56,051 bases of DNA, from assembly GCA_964473105.1 (NCBI GenBank), contig CAYYNQ010000055.1, positions 1 to 56,051 of the forward strand. The letters run 5' to 3'. Made by a program: the position numbers and the translations under genes. This stretch comes from CAYYNQ01 sp964473105. GTDB taxonomy: Bacteria > Sumerlaeota > Sumerlaeia > MVZB01. The notes beneath the pieces are model-generated. The model had not been told where the DNA came from, did not search any database, and saw nothing but the letters and a program-made list of their open reading frames with translations. Positions 32,365 through 42,085 of the stretch are shown here, one piece after another; the first letter of the stretch is position 1; each line of letters begins with the position of its first letter.

Positions 32365-34704
32365 TCACTCGACGTTTGATTGTTTTGGATGGTTGACCCT
32401 GAAAACAGATAATTTCCTGCCCCGAAACTCCCGGACAGACTCGAGTTCAGGCTTTGTCCAGATCTCCTTGAACCTTGCGAACTCGTCAGCTGTGAAACGC
32501 GGTCGAAACAGGTCTGTTCCGCGCCTGATATGCTCAGGACCATGATATAGCCCAAGTTCCCCCCGGTTCAGGAGGATGTAATTTATATTACCCATGGCCA
32601 TTTGATCCAGCATGTCCGAAAAATTTACCGATTTTCTTATCCAAGGTAACGGCTGGGGTGTGTCAAACCAGTCACTTGCAATCACATTGGTGCCGAAATA
32701 CAGGGTTCGATGTTCGCCTACGATCAGGATTCTTTCATCTTTCCCGATATTCTCCCCGCACCACATTGCAGCGGGATAATAATTCAGCCTCAGGGACTTG
32801 TAGATTTCGGGATTTTGGAAACCCAGCCCGGTTCGTATCGCCTCCCTTTTCCAGGGTTCGCCTGATACGGGTTCTCCCAGCATGATCCCACAGAAAATCA
32901 GAAGATTCATGGCCATGCTGACGATCAGGGTTATCCTGAAAAGGGCAGGGAAAATTTGGCCTGTCGTATCACGTTGTTCAAGAAGCCTGAAATGATTAAT
33001 TGCGATGCATCCCGAGATCAGCACCAATGCCAGTGTTGGAAGCAGCAGTCTGTTGCTCTGGTAGGTGAAAAACCAGAAAACCCAGGATACGAGAATGGAA
33101 GCATAAAGCCAAGTTAGAAGGATTCTTGGAAATGGGTACGGTCTTGAATATCTTTTCAGGGATTTCCTCTTGCGTTCCAGAAGGATGGAACACAACAGGG
33201 AAAGTGTCAGGATCCAACCGAACAGGGGAATCAGTCCAAGAATATGGGATTCAAAAGCGTCGAAGTGAAAAACCGTTCTGTAGGGAGTCAGGATCAATTC
33301 AATCAGTTGGTTGAAGAAGGGGGAATAGCCTTCTGTTATTACCCCCTTGGCTGCAGCCCTGTTCATGTAAAACTCGGCGTTTGCACCCGGCAACAAACCC
33401 ACCCGGGAAACCCCCCAAGAAAGCGGATAAAACGGGGTTAAGGGGCGGGCAGCAGTGCGAAGGGAGCAGAAGGTGGCCCAGGCCAGCCCCCCAATACCGG
33501 TCATGATTATCCTCAGGCATCCGGATGCAACCCCGGTGTCCCGGGGGTTCCGGTTGAGAACAGTCAGCACCATCCAAATGATTCCCAGGATGCCGACCAG
33601 CGGTAGCATGGTGTATTTCGTGCTGATGCAACCTCCGATACAGAATGTCTGGATTAATGCCAAACTCCATGAAAACCCCCGTTTGAGGCTGATTCCTGCA
33701 ATCAGTACAAACCCCAGAAAGTAGGCCGTCATGAACATGTCGATGAAGCACCATGCACCAAGTATGGGTACGCTGGGTATCAGGAGGAAGCCCATGGCTG
33801 GCAATAGAGACAGACGATCACGATTTTTGCGTTTGTTGAACATTCTGAACAGTGTGGTGATCAGCCCCAGGCATATGAATAGCCAGGCGAAGTGAATCAA
33901 CCTTCCCGATTCACCGTCACCCGTCAAGGCGGCCATAAAATGCATTTCACCAAGCATTGGAAAATTTGAGAATGCCTGATAAGGCAGATAATGGATTTTC
34001 CCAAGCTGCAGCCATTGTGCAGGAGCAGCCAGATGATATCTGGCTGCGTCCGATTCAACTTCCGGCGAGAAGATATATGGGACGGCCAGCCCCAGGATGA
34101 TAAGAAGGGGAACAAGGCATAGGGCTGCCCGCACCCCACAGAACCCCCACGCTCCCGGTAACTGCCGAAAGGCATGATGGATACCGGACAGGAATGACCC
34201 GCGGGGAAGCCATCTTGATTTTATTGAGAAGAGGCCTGCAGGGACGCAAATAAAAATGGTGATGATGAGGGGCAGATAAACGGATTGCCTCGCATACCCT
34301 GCAAGGCCCATGCACAATATGATCCATGATAAAATCACGCCGCCAATAAGTGGCGCGACGAATAGGCTCTCAAGCGGGGTCAGCAGTCTTTTCGGGCGTG
34401 ATAAGATGCTGATCAGGCAATAACCGATGCTGAAGTCACAAATGATCACAGGCAGCCCAAGGGCCAGGGCCTTGGCGATTCTTGACAGGGGAGATTCCCA
34501 AGTCCCGTCAAACAATCGTGGTAAATGCCATATCCAGTCAAAGAGAAATGGAAGGCGCAGATGGCCCATCATGATCAGGGTCGATACCAGAACCAGGGTC
34601 ACGGCGATGATACGGATGGCAGAGTCCGCCGGACCGGGGTGATCGGGTGGAGACCCGGGCACACGCCTGACGTCTCCAGTGGTGGTTGATGGATCTTGAA
34701 TCAA
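32365..34704 (-). CDS. Large multi-pass membrane protein, GT-C glycosyltransferase-like
   Basis: The protein has about 779 residues and over ten hydrophobic segments. The first luminal loop carries VPYIFSPEVESDAARYHLAAPAQWLQ, in which an acidic pair after the first helices fits GT-C enzymes. The C-terminal about 150 residues are soluble (NYYPAAMWCGENIGKDERILIVGEHRTLYFG). The start appears to be TTG at 34704 with GGGGA about 8 nt upstream, because the next in-frame ATG comes after the first membrane segment has begun. It precedes the CDP-glycerol-transferase-like gene and may act in the same surface-polymer pathway. Confidence 0.65.
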   Translation of the reverse strand: MIQDPSTTTGDVRRVPGSPPDHPGPADSAIRIIAVTLVLVSTLIMMGHLRLPFLFDWIWHLPRLFDGTWESPLSRIAKALALGLPVIICDFSIGYCLISILSRPKRLLTPLESLFVAPLIGGVILSWIILCMGLAGYARQSVYLPLIITIFICVPAGLFSIKSRWLPRGSFLSGIHHAFRQLPGAWGFCGVRAALCLVPLLIILGLAVPYIFSPEVESDAARYHLAAPAQWLQLGKIHYLPYQAFSNFPMLGEMHFMAALTGDGESGRLIHFAWLFICLGLITTLFRMFNKRKNRDRLSLLPAMGFLLIPSVPILGAWCFIDMFMTAYFLGFVLIAGISLKRGFSWSLALIQTFCIGGCISTKYTMLPLVGILGIIWMVLTVLNRNPRDTGVASGCLRIIMTGIGGLAWATFCSLRTAARPLTPFYPLSWGVSRVGLLPGANAEFYMNRAAAKGVITEGYSPFFNQLIELILTPYRTVFHFDAFESHILGLIPLFGWILTLSLLCSILLERKRKSLKRYSRPYPFPRILLTWLYASILVSWVFWFFTYQSNRLLLPTLALVLISGCIAINHFRLLEQRDTTGQIFPALFRITLIVSMAMNLLIFCGIMLGEPVSGEPWKREAIRTGLGFQNPEIYKSLRLNYYPAAMWCGENIGKDERILIVGEHRTLYFGTNVIASDWFDTPQPLPWIRKSVNFSDMLDQMAMGNINYILLNRGELGLYHGPEHIRRGTDLFRPRFTADEFARFKEIWTKPELESVREFRGRKLSVFRVNHPKQSNVE

Positions 34705-34836
34705 ATGCGGTCCCCTGATATCCTGTCCCGCCGGTTAACAGCTGTTGGAATGCCCGGTGGCGTTCACCATGGCGCCCCCTTTCCGTCCCGATGCTCCATC
34801 ATGAATTTGAAACCCTGATAGATCAAGGCTATATAT

Positions 34837-36192
34837 ATGAAAAAGAAGGTGGGAATTGTCACTCTGGGTTGCGATAAGAACACCGTGGATAATGAGTATC
34901 TGGCCGGACTACTGGAAGACGCCGGCTGTGAACTTGTGGTGGGGGCCCCAGGCGGTGATATCGTAAAGATGGATGCCGCCGTCGTGACAACATGTGGCTT
35001 CATTGGATCCGCCAAGGCACAATCAATTGATGTGATCGTAGAACTGGCGACACGCAAACGGGAAACGGGCAATCCCGCCCGTCTTTTTGTTGCCGGATGT
35101 CTTGCCCAGCGATATGCCGGGGAACTGATGGCTGAGATACCGGAAATCGATGGTATGGTTGGTGTTGGCCAGTTCAAAAAGATAGCCGACATGATTCTAA
35201 CGGGTGGCCGGCCGGCTGGACCTGTCCTCGATATTTCACCGGTTCCGACAGTAGATATCTACCGGTTCATGAACAGGAGGCGACTTGACAGGTCGCCCCA
35301 CGCATTCCTGAAAATATCAGATGGTTGCAACCATACTTGTTCCTTCTGCTCCATTCCCCTGATGAAGGGTAAACTGCGGAGTGTTTCTCCCGAGATCATA
35401 CTGGAAGAGGCCAGACAGCTCTTGTCTGATGGGGTCAGGGAGCTGAATCTTGTGGCACAGGATCTGTCCATGTACGGCATGGATCAATCGAAAGATTACC
35501 TGTTGCCGGACCTGATTCGTGACCTTGCGGCACTTCCGGGGGATTTTTGGATTCGTTGCCTGTATTATTACCCGGGTCTTGTCACGCAGGAATTCCTCGA
35601 GACACTATCCGGGGAACCCAAGGTCGTTCCATATCTTGACATGCCCCTTCAGCACCTTGATCCTGAGATCCTCAAGAGAATGAAACGGCCCTTTGCATCA
35701 GTCCGGATTCCTGACCTGATAGAACAGATGCGTGAACTTGTACCTGGGCTGACATTGAGAACCACGATGATCTGCGGCTTCCCGGGTGAAACGGATGCCC
35801 ATCACCGGAATATGCTCGAATCCATGTCGAGGCTGAAATTCGACCGGCTTGGTGCGTTTAAGTATTCCGATGAAGAAGGCACCCCCGCCCACGAGATGGA
35901 TGGTCGGGTTGACCCCGAAATACGGGATGAAAGGTGGCATAATGTCATGCAGTCACAGCAACCCATATCGAGAAAACTGAACGAGGGCAGGGTTGGCCGG
36001 GTGACCCGGGTCTTGGTCGAGGCATATGACCGCGAATCAGAGCTTTGGTTGACACGCAGCTCCTCGGAGGCACCTGAAATCGACGGAAAGGTGCTTGTCA
36101 GCAATCATTGTTCCCTTCATGTGGGGGATTTTGTCGATGTGGAGATCACGGGCGCGGGCGATTATGATGTCTATGCAAGGATTGTCGCCTGA
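34837..36192 (+). CDS. rimO: Ribosomal protein S12 methylthiotransferase
   Basis: The 451-residue radical-SAM enzyme adds a methylthio group to an Asp of ribosomal protein S12. The N-terminal auxiliary [4Fe-4S] cluster ligands are Cys12 (LGCDKN), Cys53 (TTCGF) and Cys88 (VAGCLAQRY). The radical-SAM triad is Cys164/168/171 (CNHTCSFC). IRCLYYYPG and PYLDMPLQHLDPEILKRMKRP distinguish RimO from MiaB. A C-terminal TRAM-like domain ends the protein. It is divergent from the GT-C gene, and the M15 peptidase gene follows after 62 nt. Confidence 0.94.
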   Translation: MKKKVGIVTLGCDKNTVDNEYLAGLLEDAGCELVVGAPGGDIVKMDAAVVTTCGFIGSAKAQSIDVIVELATRKRETGNPARLFVAGCLAQRYAGELMAEIPEIDGMVGVGQFKKIADMILTGGRPAGPVLDISPVPTVDIYRFMNRRRLDRSPHAFLKISDGCNHTCSFCSIPLMKGKLRSVSPEIILEEARQLLSDGVRELNLVAQDLSMYGMDQSKDYLLPDLIRDLAALPGDFWIRCLYYYPGLVTQEFLETLSGEPKVVPYLDMPLQHLDPEILKRMKRPFASVRIPDLIEQMRELVPGLTLRTTMICGFPGETDAHHRNMLESMSRLKFDRLGAFKYSDEEGTPAHEMDGRVDPEIRDERWHNVMQSQQPISRKLNEGRVGRVTRVLVEAYDRESELWLTRSSSEAPEIDGKVLVSNHCSLHVGDFVDVEITGAGDYDVYARIVA

Positions 36193-36205
36193 TCCAATTC
36201 ATATT

Positions 36206-36239
36206 CCGGGTCTCGTGACGGGTCGGTTTCAGGACCCGG
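36206..36239 (+). terminator. Hairpin after rimO
   Basis: CCGGGTC (36206-36212) pairs with GACCCGG (36233-36239) across a 20-nt loop, 14 nt after the rimO stop and just before the next start. No T-tract follows. It could be a weak terminator or an intra-operon processing structure. Confidence 0.35.
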
Positions 36240-36254
36240 GATAAGTCATTTGTG

Positions 36255-37232
36255 ATGAAAAAACAGCTGACCATGATTTGCTTTCTTTTGGCTGGGCCTT
36301 TACCCGCCAACCAGTCGGAGGTTCCCGTTCCCTTTGTCCCCCCGACCAAGTCCTCCGCCAAGCTCAAGTGGTACACATCAGAATTCAAATATCTTCATCA
36401 AACCGGACCGCACATTGGATTTCTGAAATCCAGAGTGATCAACCTTATCAATGATGTCCGGCTGTATCGGGCCCCAGACCTGAAATCCGGCACATTCAAA
36501 TTCCATCTGAGGTCAGGACAGCGGCTGATACTGTTGGACCGGATACCGGGTGAGGGAATTAGCCCGCAACATAGGACGACTTGGTACCATGTCAGGGCAA
36601 ACCGGCGGGAGGGCTGGCTTCCGGATGCATATATAACGGCTGAACCTGTGACACGACATGACCCGCAGCTTGGGAATATTGGACTGGAGCCCGTCGACCG
36701 GATTCATGGACTGGCACCGGATTATGCTCCCCTCGACCTTGTCAAGGTTGCATATGGTTACAATCGGGACCGGGTTTATTATCTGCGTCGTGAGGTGGCA
36801 TCGGCTCTCGAGGCCATGTTCTCTGCGGCCCGGCGTGACGGGCTTGAATTGTACCTGATTTCGGCATACAGGTCATGGCCGCGTCAACAGGCTATTTATG
36901 AGAGGAAAGTTAAGGGATCAGAGGATGGGATACACCAGAGAACCGTGGCAAAACCCGGTCACAGTGAACATCAACTGGGAACCGCTGTTGACTTGAATGG
37001 CGAGGAACAGGACACCCTGTTAAGGCGAAGTTTTGGAGATACGGAGGAGGGCCGTTGGCTGAGTGAGAACGCCCCGGAATATGGTTTTGCCCTGAGTTAT
37101 ACGTCACATAATGAACGGCTTACAGGTTATTCACCCGAGCCTTGGCATTACCGTTACTGGGGAAGGCATCTGGCGCGTATCCGCCACGATGCGGCACTGG
37201 GGATAGAATCCGGGGAGCTAGCCATCGATTGA
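36255..37232 (+). CDS. Exported SH3b / M15B (VanY-type) D-Ala-D-Ala carboxypeptidase
   Basis: The 325-residue protein has an N-terminal signal sequence. An SH3-like region (about 65-128, VRLYRAPDLKSG and GWLPDAYI) should bind cell wall. The catalytic domain has ISAYRSWPRQ, SEHQLGTAVDL with zinc ligands His239 and Asp246, and EPWHYRYWG with Glu295 and His298; this is the full M15B set. It should trim D-Ala-D-Ala ends of peptidoglycan in the periplasm. ATG 36255 was taken over the GTG one codon earlier. No van resistance genes are near, so housekeeping use is likely. Confidence 0.92.
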   Translation: MKKQLTMICFLLAGPLPANQSEVPVPFVPPTKSSAKLKWYTSEFKYLHQTGPHIGFLKSRVINLINDVRLYRAPDLKSGTFKFHLRSGQRLILLDRIPGEGISPQHRTTWYHVRANRREGWLPDAYITAEPVTRHDPQLGNIGLEPVDRIHGLAPDYAPLDLVKVAYGYNRDRVYYLRREVASALEAMFSAARRDGLELYLISAYRSWPRQQAIYERKVKGSEDGIHQRTVAKPGHSEHQLGTAVDLNGEEQDTLLRRSFGDTEEGRWLSENAPEYGFALSYTSHNERLTGYSPEPWHYRYWGRHLARIRHDAALGIESGELAID

Positions 37233-37276
37233 CCCTTCCCCCGGATTTACCTGTCCGTGGTCGGGAGCGGGCTTCT

Positions 37277-37313
37277 AGCATCCCGGGTTGTTTTGATCCT
37301 CCTTCGGGATGCT
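37277..37313. terminator. 9-bp stem-loop after the carboxypeptidase gene
   Basis: AGCATCCCG (37277-37285) is perfectly complementary to CGGGATGCT (37305-37313), with a 19-nt loop. It lies 45 nt beyond the stop of the M15 gene. No T-run follows on either strand, so it may act as a Rho-assisted terminator or a structured 3' end. Confidence 0.4.
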
Positions 37314-37340
37314 TGACCACAACCGATGCCTCCCGTCACG

Positions 37341-37358
37341 TGCGGCCCGCGGGCCGCA
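37341..37358. repeat. 18-bp perfect GC-rich palindrome
   Basis: TGCGGCCCGCGGGCCGCA at 37341-37358 reads the same on both strands. It sits 28 nt beyond the stem-loop and about 140 nt before the nucleotidyltransferase start. With no loop it is more likely a protein-binding or cruciform site than an RNA terminator. Confidence 0.6.
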
Positions 37359-37496
37359 ATATTATCGATGTTGCGGGGAAGAATGTTGGTGTTCAACAGA
37401 ACCACTGATCCATGTTATGAATTAATGGCCAGATGCGACCATGTCAGCAGTTCAACGGGGGATTAGTGTTTGTTACACAAGGAGGAAGTGAATCAG

Positions 37497-38405
37497 ATGA
37501 AGCCAACACTCATGATTATGGCGGCCGGGATGGGAAGTCGTTACGGTGGCCTTAAACAACTTGACGGCATAGGCCCCCATGGAGAGACAATTATGGATTA
37601 CTCGATCCATGATGCCGTAAGGGCCGGTTTCAGGAAGATCATTTTCATCATCCGTCGTGAATTTGAGGATGACATGAGATGTCTTATCGGGGACCGGTAT
37701 GCGGGAGAGGTGTCGTTTCTTTATGCATATCAGGACCTGGAGGCCTGCCTGGGCAAATTCAGGATCCCGCCTGGCAGGGAAAAGCCCTGGGGGACTGCTC
37801 ATGCCGTTCTGGTTGCTGAGGCGCTCTCCACGGGACCCTTTGTCGTGATTAATGCCGATGATTTCTACGGGGCAAGCTCCTTCAGGCTGGTCCATGAATT
37901 CCTTATGGAAGACGGGCCGGATTATTGTATGGCAGGTTATGAGCTCCGCAAGACCCTGTCCCTGAATGGTGACGTGACCCGGGGTGTGTGTGCCCATGAC
38001 AAGCAGATGTATCTGAGCGGGGTTGTCGAGCACCTTAAGATATCACCCGATGGAGGAGGCGCGGTATCCCGGGCCAATGCCGATCAGGATATTTGTTTCT
38101 CAGGTGATGAAGTCGTCTCTATGAATTTTTGGGGATTCAGGCAGGGATTATTCGATCACTTGAAACGAGCATTCAGCGAATTCCTTTTCGATCGTGGTGA
38201 TGAGTTGAAGTCAGAAATCTATATCCCGCTTGTCGTGGACCAGCTTATCCGAGCCGGCAAGGTTCGTGTCAAGATTCTTCCGACCCACGATCCCTGGTTT
38301 GGTGTGACATACCGGGAGGACAAGACGCTGGCCCAGGAAAAAATCCGGGGGCTGATTGCGGATGGGATATACCCGGAAAACCTGAACGACACGGAATCTC
38401 CTTGA
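37497..38405 (+). CDS. Sugar nucleotidyltransferase-like protein (NTP_transferase fold)
   Basis: The 302-residue cytoplasmic protein opens with LMIMAAGMGSRYGGLKQ, the nucleotide-binding signature of sugar-1-phosphate nucleotidyltransferases. WGTAHAVLVAEAL and VVINADDFYG carry the base-binding and metal-binding (Asp pair) positions. The family often pairs with sugar kinases, none of which is nearby, and the sugar is unknown. ATG 37497 has a strong GGAGG 11 nt upstream. A GT-C gene follows, in line with surface-glycan work. Confidence 0.85.
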   Translation: MKPTLMIMAAGMGSRYGGLKQLDGIGPHGETIMDYSIHDAVRAGFRKIIFIIRREFEDDMRCLIGDRYAGEVSFLYAYQDLEACLGKFRIPPGREKPWGTAHAVLVAEALSTGPFVVINADDFYGASSFRLVHEFLMEDGPDYCMAGYELRKTLSLNGDVTRGVCAHDKQMYLSGVVEHLKISPDGGGAVSRANADQDICFSGDEVVSMNFWGFRQGLFDHLKRAFSEFLFDRGDELKSEIYIPLVVDQLIRAGKVRVKILPTHDPWFGVTYREDKTLAQEKIRGLIADGIYPENLNDTESP

Positions 38406-38547
38406 AGCGTGATTCCCGGGAGGGTCTCCTGGCCGCCGTGCCGTATAATCCGAATTGTCCTGTTCCTCCTTCCGATCAAATCATGCAATAGAGCTAGGGT
38501 TTTCACCACGGCATGACAACTTGATATACGACAAGGCTTGATGGACT

Positions 38548-40092
38548 ATGTCACCACGATTTTCAAGTAAATCCCCCGCCGGTCGGATTGCAGGAGCTTT
38601 TCGGGTTTACCGGCTTCACCTCCTTGCCTCACTCCTGATATTTTTGACATCCGGTTATTTTTGCAACACCCGGCCCGGCTGGAATGTCAATTCACAATTT
38701 GCCCTTGCCTGTGCGATTGCCGAACAAGGGACCTTTCGGATCGACAGGTATCATGACATCCTGCTCCCCACTGAAGACAAGTCGATTTATAGGGGGCACT
38801 ACTATAGTGACAAGAGTCCGCTGACCGCATTCCTTGCCGTACCCGTCATGTATGTCTACGGCCTGATGAATCCGCCCCAGAACAATGCCGACTATTATTC
38901 GAGGGCTCTTTACTGGGTGACATGGATCACCATCGGCCTATTGTCGGCCGTGATCTGTTTCATGATCATTGAGTTGCTGAAAAGAAGGGGTTGTGCCCCC
39001 ATCCCGGCTGTCCTTGGGGGTATATTCTGGATCACGGCCACACCGCTGCTGGGTTATTCGATCCTGTTTTTCAACTATATCCCGGCCTGTGCACTGGTTC
39101 TTGCCGGATTTTGGCTCGTTGATCCCGCGTTGAGCCGAATTAACGGACACTTCTCGCCGTCTCGAATGCTTGCTGCAGGCATGTTACTCGGCCTTGCCGC
39201 CTGGTCTTTGAACACGATGGCCCTGGCCGCCCTGGTCATGACGCTGTATCTTGCATGCCTGTGCATGGTTAACCGGCACTATACCCGGAATGGACTCCTG
39301 TCATGGGTAATGGGTGGAATCCTCGGTGCCTGTGGTTATTTCATATACTCATTCATCATCTTTGACACTCCCGGTTCACCTTACAGGTTTGAAGCCGATC
39401 CTTTTTTCCGGGAACAGATGAGCCGGGGGTTCATGGGCGCGACGGTTCCCAGCCTTTGGGTAGCATGGCTCGTCACCTTTCATCCTTTTAAGGGGTTCTT
39501 CTTGTGGTGGCCTGTTCTTACGATGGCGCTGGGGGGTTGCATATACCTTGTCTTTCGAGGTGATCTCAGGGAAAGGATTGAGGCGTCATGTTCGCTCCTG
39601 TTCCTCGCAGGCCTACTCCTTTACAACAGTGCCTATTATATGTGGTGGGGTGGTTACAGTTATGCACCCCGTCATCTGCTGCCCGCAGTGGCCCTGTTGT
39701 TTACGGGGCTGCCCCCCATTCTAAGGAATCATTGTTTTGTCATCAGGATGTCGATCATCCTGTTGATCGGGGTATCCATCCTGTTCAACATGGCTGCTGT
39801 TTCCCTGGATCCACAGGTCCCCCCATTCCATGAGCAGGAACAACTCATGCAGCCGGAATCAATACGTGACTGGAGGACACCATACCTGATTTTGCAGAAA
39901 CATGCCTGGGGGAAGGGCCCGGGTGATCCAGTCCGCGGTCAAACGGATGTCAACTGGGGAACGCTCATGGGAATAAAAGGAATATACAGCCTGCTTCCCC
40001 TTGCGTTGGCTTGGACGTTGTTGCTCATGCTTATATTTCATTATGCCCGCAGGGAGAAAAGCAAGGTTCCCCTCAGCGCCGGTTCGGGTTGA
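38548..40092 (+). CDS. Multi-pass membrane protein, GT-C glycosyltransferase-like
   Basis: The 514-residue protein has about twelve hydrophobic segments. After the first helix it reads NSQFALACAIAEQGTFRIDRY, then RGHYYSDKSPLTAFLAVPVMY, a layout shared with the protein at 3128-4534 and typical of polyprenyl-sugar-using GT-C enzymes. WWGGYSYAPRHLLP is a second conserved-looking loop. The donor and acceptor are unknown. The last 20 nt overlap the 3' end of the convergent kinase gene. Confidence 0.68.
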   Translation: MSPRFSSKSPAGRIAGAFRVYRLHLLASLLIFLTSGYFCNTRPGWNVNSQFALACAIAEQGTFRIDRYHDILLPTEDKSIYRGHYYSDKSPLTAFLAVPVMYVYGLMNPPQNNADYYSRALYWVTWITIGLLSAVICFMIIELLKRRGCAPIPAVLGGIFWITATPLLGYSILFFNYIPACALVLAGFWLVDPALSRINGHFSPSRMLAAGMLLGLAAWSLNTMALAALVMTLYLACLCMVNRHYTRNGLLSWVMGGILGACGYFIYSFIIFDTPGSPYRFEADPFFREQMSRGFMGATVPSLWVAWLVTFHPFKGFFLWWPVLTMALGGCIYLVFRGDLRERIEASCSLLFLAGLLLYNSAYYMWWGGYSYAPRHLLPAVALLFTGLPPILRNHCFVIRMSIILLIGVSILFNMAAVSLDPQVPPFHEQEQLMQPESIRDWRTPYLILQKHAWGKGPGDPVRGQTDVNWGTLMGIKGIYSLLPLALAWTLLLMLIFHYARREKSKVPLSAGSG

Positions 40093-42085
40093 TACCTTTT
40101 CGGCGTGGTTGAAGCCAGGGTCCCTTAGGGGACTCGAGATCAAGTGCCTGATAGATCTCATTTGGCCGCAGACTTTCCCCGGGGTTCTGTTTTTTGAAAT
40201 AATCCATGCCCTTGCGAAAATCATCCTCTGCAGCTTTGTTGTGGTTGAACCGTCCCCGGGTGTATGCAAGCAGAAAATGAACCACGGGTTCCTCCGGGGA
40301 TTGTTTCAGGGAGTCCACAAATTGTCCCACAGCCGTTTTGAGCGGAAGTTTAACGGTCGGATCACTGATATCCCTGCCCTCGTTCTTCTTGAGTAATACA
40401 TAGCCACGTTTCATATGCCGGTCTGAAGACAGAAGATTCTTGAATTGAATCCCCAGCTTATGATGTGGGTTGAGTTGCTCCTGTTTATCCGGGCGGGCGG
40501 TATTTTTCGGCGGGATTGAAACCGGGTTGTTGCCGGGTTTGCCCGTCCGGCCCCGAATAACGGGCGTTGCGCTGCTCTTGCCTGTTTCAGATGGCTCCAA
40601 GGATGGAAGTACGACCGGTTTCCCATCCTGATTGACGGGTGATTGAGCCGGTGAAAGCGACGTGTCCGTCTGCCGGTTTACAGCCGGTCCCTCCCCGGTT
40701 TTCATGCTGGGTATCAATGTCTGCTGACCCGTGGTGGGCGGGACATCCCCATTGCTCTCATGGAAGTTCCCAAGGAGTGCAGCAAGCGGTAAAAGGATGA
40801 CGATGAGCCCGATAATGACAAAGATCCCCCTGGGTGATCTCCATCCCGCGGAAGTTGCCAGCTCAGTTCCTGTGCTTTCAGGAAAATCCCGGGCGACTGA
40901 TCCGGAGTCGGCCCCTGTCGTATCCGGGGAGTCGGTTGATGAGTTGAGCGCGGTCTTGCCCCCGGTATCGGGCCGAAAAACATCAGGGGATCCCTCACGG
41001 TTGTCTTGAAGCATTGGTGTTACCGACAGCCCAGGTATGCCGGCGTGACTGATCTCTTTTTCGACGCTGTCGAGCATCGCAATGAACTGTTTGGCCGAAA
41101 CCATACGTTCCGAGCGTTCCGGTTCCGTGGAATACTTGATGATATTTTTGAACTCTGGGGGTATCTGATCCATGTCAATCACCCTGGGTGTTTTTCCTGT
41201 AAGCATATGATAGAGCATCAGTCCAAGGGCATACAGGTCGGTGCGGGGATCAACATCCCTTGAATCCTCGGATTGTTCCGGGGCCATATACATGGGGGTG
41301 CCGATAATCATGCCGGTCTGGGTGTGTTCATGATTATGCGTATTGGCTGCAATTCCAAAATCACCGATCTTGACCAGGCCGTCATCACCGAAAAAGATGT
41401 TGGCCGGTTTGATATCCCGGTGGATGATATCCCTCTCGTGCGCATAGGCGAGCCCCATGCCTATCTGACGGCTGACCTGAAGCGCGTTTCGAGGATGCAT
41501 CTTCCCTTTTTCCTTGAGGTGTTCGTAGAGTGTCCCCCCGGGGTAAAACTCCATGACCAACTGAAGGCCGCCGGATGTCTGGATAATATCGAATACGGTG
41601 ACAATATTGGGGTGCCTCAATCTGGCGCTGATCCGTGCTTCAAAGAGAAACCGGTCATGGTCAGATTTTGACGCCAGATCAATCTTGAGAATCTTGATGG
41701 CGACATCCTGATCGAGCAGGTTGTCATGAGCGAGGTAAACATTGGCGAAACCGCCCTTTCCAAGAACCCTGACAAATCGGTATCGTTCCTGAAGGCTCTC
41801 GGGCAGGGTATGCAGGGGGTTGTCGGCTGGCCGGTCGATCGATAGGCTGGATGCTGACTTGACGCTGGATGGGGTCATCCTGACCGTGTCGGATTCGAGT
41901 CCGCTGCCACGGGGATTGGGGCCTGTATCGGGGGTTTCCGAGACAATTCTCGTCTTTTCAATTGGATTGTCGGGTGAACCGTTCCCCTTTGCCTTTGACC
42001 CGGTTGACCGGTCCCCAGCAATCGGGTCGGGGGCTTCAAATACGGGATCTTCAGGTTTCGGTTCCGGCATATGCTTCTCTTCCAT
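40073..42085 (-). CDS. Membrane-spanning Hanks-type Ser/Thr protein kinase
   Basis: The 670-residue protein has a cytoplasmic kinase domain at about 101-350: glycine loop GKGGFANVY, ATP-anchoring Lys131 (VAIKIL), HRD at 222-224 (IHRDIKPANI), DFG at 242-244, and APE at 268-270. A Thr/Pro/Ser-rich N-terminal 100 residues (EKTRIVSETPDTG, DTVRMTPSS) could be autophosphorylated. One membrane helix is at about 430 (IFVIIGLIVILLPL). The outer part has a long Pro/Thr linker and a C-terminal helical domain with TPR-like spacing (VVHFLLAYTRGRFNHNKAAEDDF). The gene is divergent from the C25 peptidase gene. Confidence 0.92.
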   Translation of the reverse strand: MEEKHMPEPKPEDPVFEAPDPIAGDRSTGSKAKGNGSPDNPIEKTRIVSETPDTGPNPRGSGLESDTVRMTPSSVKSASSLSIDRPADNPLHTLPESLQERYRFVRVLGKGGFANVYLAHDNLLDQDVAIKILKIDLASKSDHDRFLFEARISARLRHPNIVTVFDIIQTSGGLQLVMEFYPGGTLYEHLKEKGKMHPRNALQVSRQIGMGLAYAHERDIIHRDIKPANIFFGDDGLVKIGDFGIAANTHNHEHTQTGMIIGTPMYMAPEQSEDSRDVDPRTDLYALGLMLYHMLTGKTPRVIDMDQIPPEFKNIIKYSTEPERSERMVSAKQFIAMLDSVEKEISHAGIPGLSVTPMLQDNREGSPDVFRPDTGGKTALNSSTDSPDTTGADSGSVARDFPESTGTELATSAGWRSPRGIFVIIGLIVILLPLAALLGNFHESNGDVPPTTGQQTLIPSMKTGEGPAVNRQTDTSLSPAQSPVNQDGKPVVLPSLEPSETGKSSATPVIRGRTGKPGNNPVSIPPKNTARPDKQEQLNPHHKLGIQFKNLLSSDRHMKRGYVLLKKNEGRDISDPTVKLPLKTAVGQFVDSLKQSPEEPVVHFLLAYTRGRFNHNKAAEDDFRKGMDYFKKQNPGESLRPNEIYQALDLESPKGPWLQPRRKGINPNRR

